The notes under the pieces were generated by a model, which worked only from the letters and a program-made list of their open reading frames with translations, was not told the origin of the DNA and made no database searches. A stretch of DNA of 64,000 nucleotides from G965240365 sp965240365. GTDB taxonomy: Bacteria > Pseudomonadota > Gammaproteobacteria > Eutrophobiales > Eutrophobiaceae. The translations under genes and the position numbers were made by a program. Position 1 is the stretch's first letter, and each line of letters opens with the position of its first letter. Of the stretch, positions 63,763 through 64,000 are shown piece by piece. The DNA is taken from contig OZ251218.1 in the NCBI GenBank assembly GCA_965240365.1, positions 2,542,001 through 2,606,000 of the forward strand, given 5' to 3'.

Positions 63763-64000
63763 ATGGAACTCATGCTGCAAGCGGCGGGTCAGGACGAAGC
63801 GGCCGCGCTGACGGTCTCGGATCGTGTTTTTTCCGCCGAATTCAATGAACCCCTGGTGCATCAGGTGTTGACCGCCTACATGGCGGGCGCGCGGGCCGGA
63901 ACCCGCGCGCAACGCTCGCGCTCGGAGGCGCGCGGCGGCGGCAGAAAACCGCGCCGGCAAAAGGGCACGGGCCTCGCGCGCGCGGGCACCATCCGCAGCC
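63763..64000 (+). CDS. rplD: 50S ribosomal protein L4, 3' end outside window
   Basis: The first 79 codons are present: MELMLQAAGQDEAAALTVSD, FNEPLVHQVLTAYMAGARAG, then the basic GGGRKPRRQKGTGLARAG loop. These match L4, which in E. coli represses the S10 operon. The gene runs off the window edge. Confidence 0.96.
   Translation, partial: MELMLQAAGQDEAAALTVSDRVFSAEFNEPLVHQVLTAYMAGARAGTRAQRSRSEARGGGRKPRRQKGTGLARAGTIRS

Overview
The window is a chromosome segment of a gammaproteobacterium. The evidence is gene order: tRNA-Tyr/Gly/Thr-tuf-tRNA-Trp-secE-nusG-rplKAJL-rpoBC-rpsLG-fusA-tuf-rpsJ-rplCD, plus def-fmt-rsmB with trkAH on one side and a LysM gene, dprA, smg, topA and tsaC on the other. These are classic arrangements of that class. 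Genus cannot be read from the sequence. Intergenic DNA is crowded with short palindromic repeats and decayed insertion sequences, as in genomes with relaxed selection or a host-associated history; that last point is inference.

Layout. 1-2.9 kb: AT-rich accessory block with the end of a Sel1-repeat gene and three unrecognised ORFs. 3-8.7 kb (minus strand): a tripartite TRAP uptake operon whose small permease carries an unusual TM2-like extension, then a DUF924 gene and an Ldh_2-family dehydrogenase. 8.7-10.1 kb: repeats and an IS110 remnant. 10.1-14.0 kb: a siroheme nitrite/sulfite reductase and a diflavin reductase, separated by a MITE-like element that has replaced the reductase C-terminus. 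14-20 kb: small genes (GIY-YIG-like, DUF3465, RidA), purK-purE, an IS481-like remnant, an epimerase and a cytochrome c. 20.8-28.5 kb: two surface-protein genes, each with a perfect 7-bp tandem repeat inside its signal-peptide region, flanking an orphan TRAP binding lipoprotein and uvrD. 28.8-37.2 kb (minus strand): one long gene cluster def-fmt-rsmB-(ntrY remnant)-ntrX-trkA-trkH-methyltransferase-TPR. 37.4-44.4 kb (plus strand): LysM protein, dprA, a type II-like pyrF that looks foreign, smg, topA, tsaC. 44.4 kb to the end: the tRNA/EF-Tu/transcription/ribosomal-protein superoperons.

The most interesting signal is the pair of heptanucleotide (CTCTCCG) arrays. Both genes have nearly the same sigma70 promoter and leader, then an ATG, then 25 copies (20871-21045) or 14 copies (25652-25749) of the heptamer, then a signal-peptide hydrophobic core and an outer-membrane protein. 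Because 7 is not a multiple of 3, loss or gain of a unit switches the reading frame. As sequenced, the small beta-barrel gene is OFF and the autotransporter is ON. A heptamer reads as the same cyclic heptapeptide (LSALRSP) in every frame and has no stop, so only the frame after the array matters. This looks like a portable ON/OFF module attached to unrelated surface genes.

Other items worth attention: six consecutive hairpins between tRNA-Tyr and tRNA-Gly; an NtrY kinase reduced to its ATPase domain beside an NtrX that lacks GAFTGA; two near-identical tuf genes rich in ATA codons unlike their neighbours; and a terminator between dctP and dctQ.
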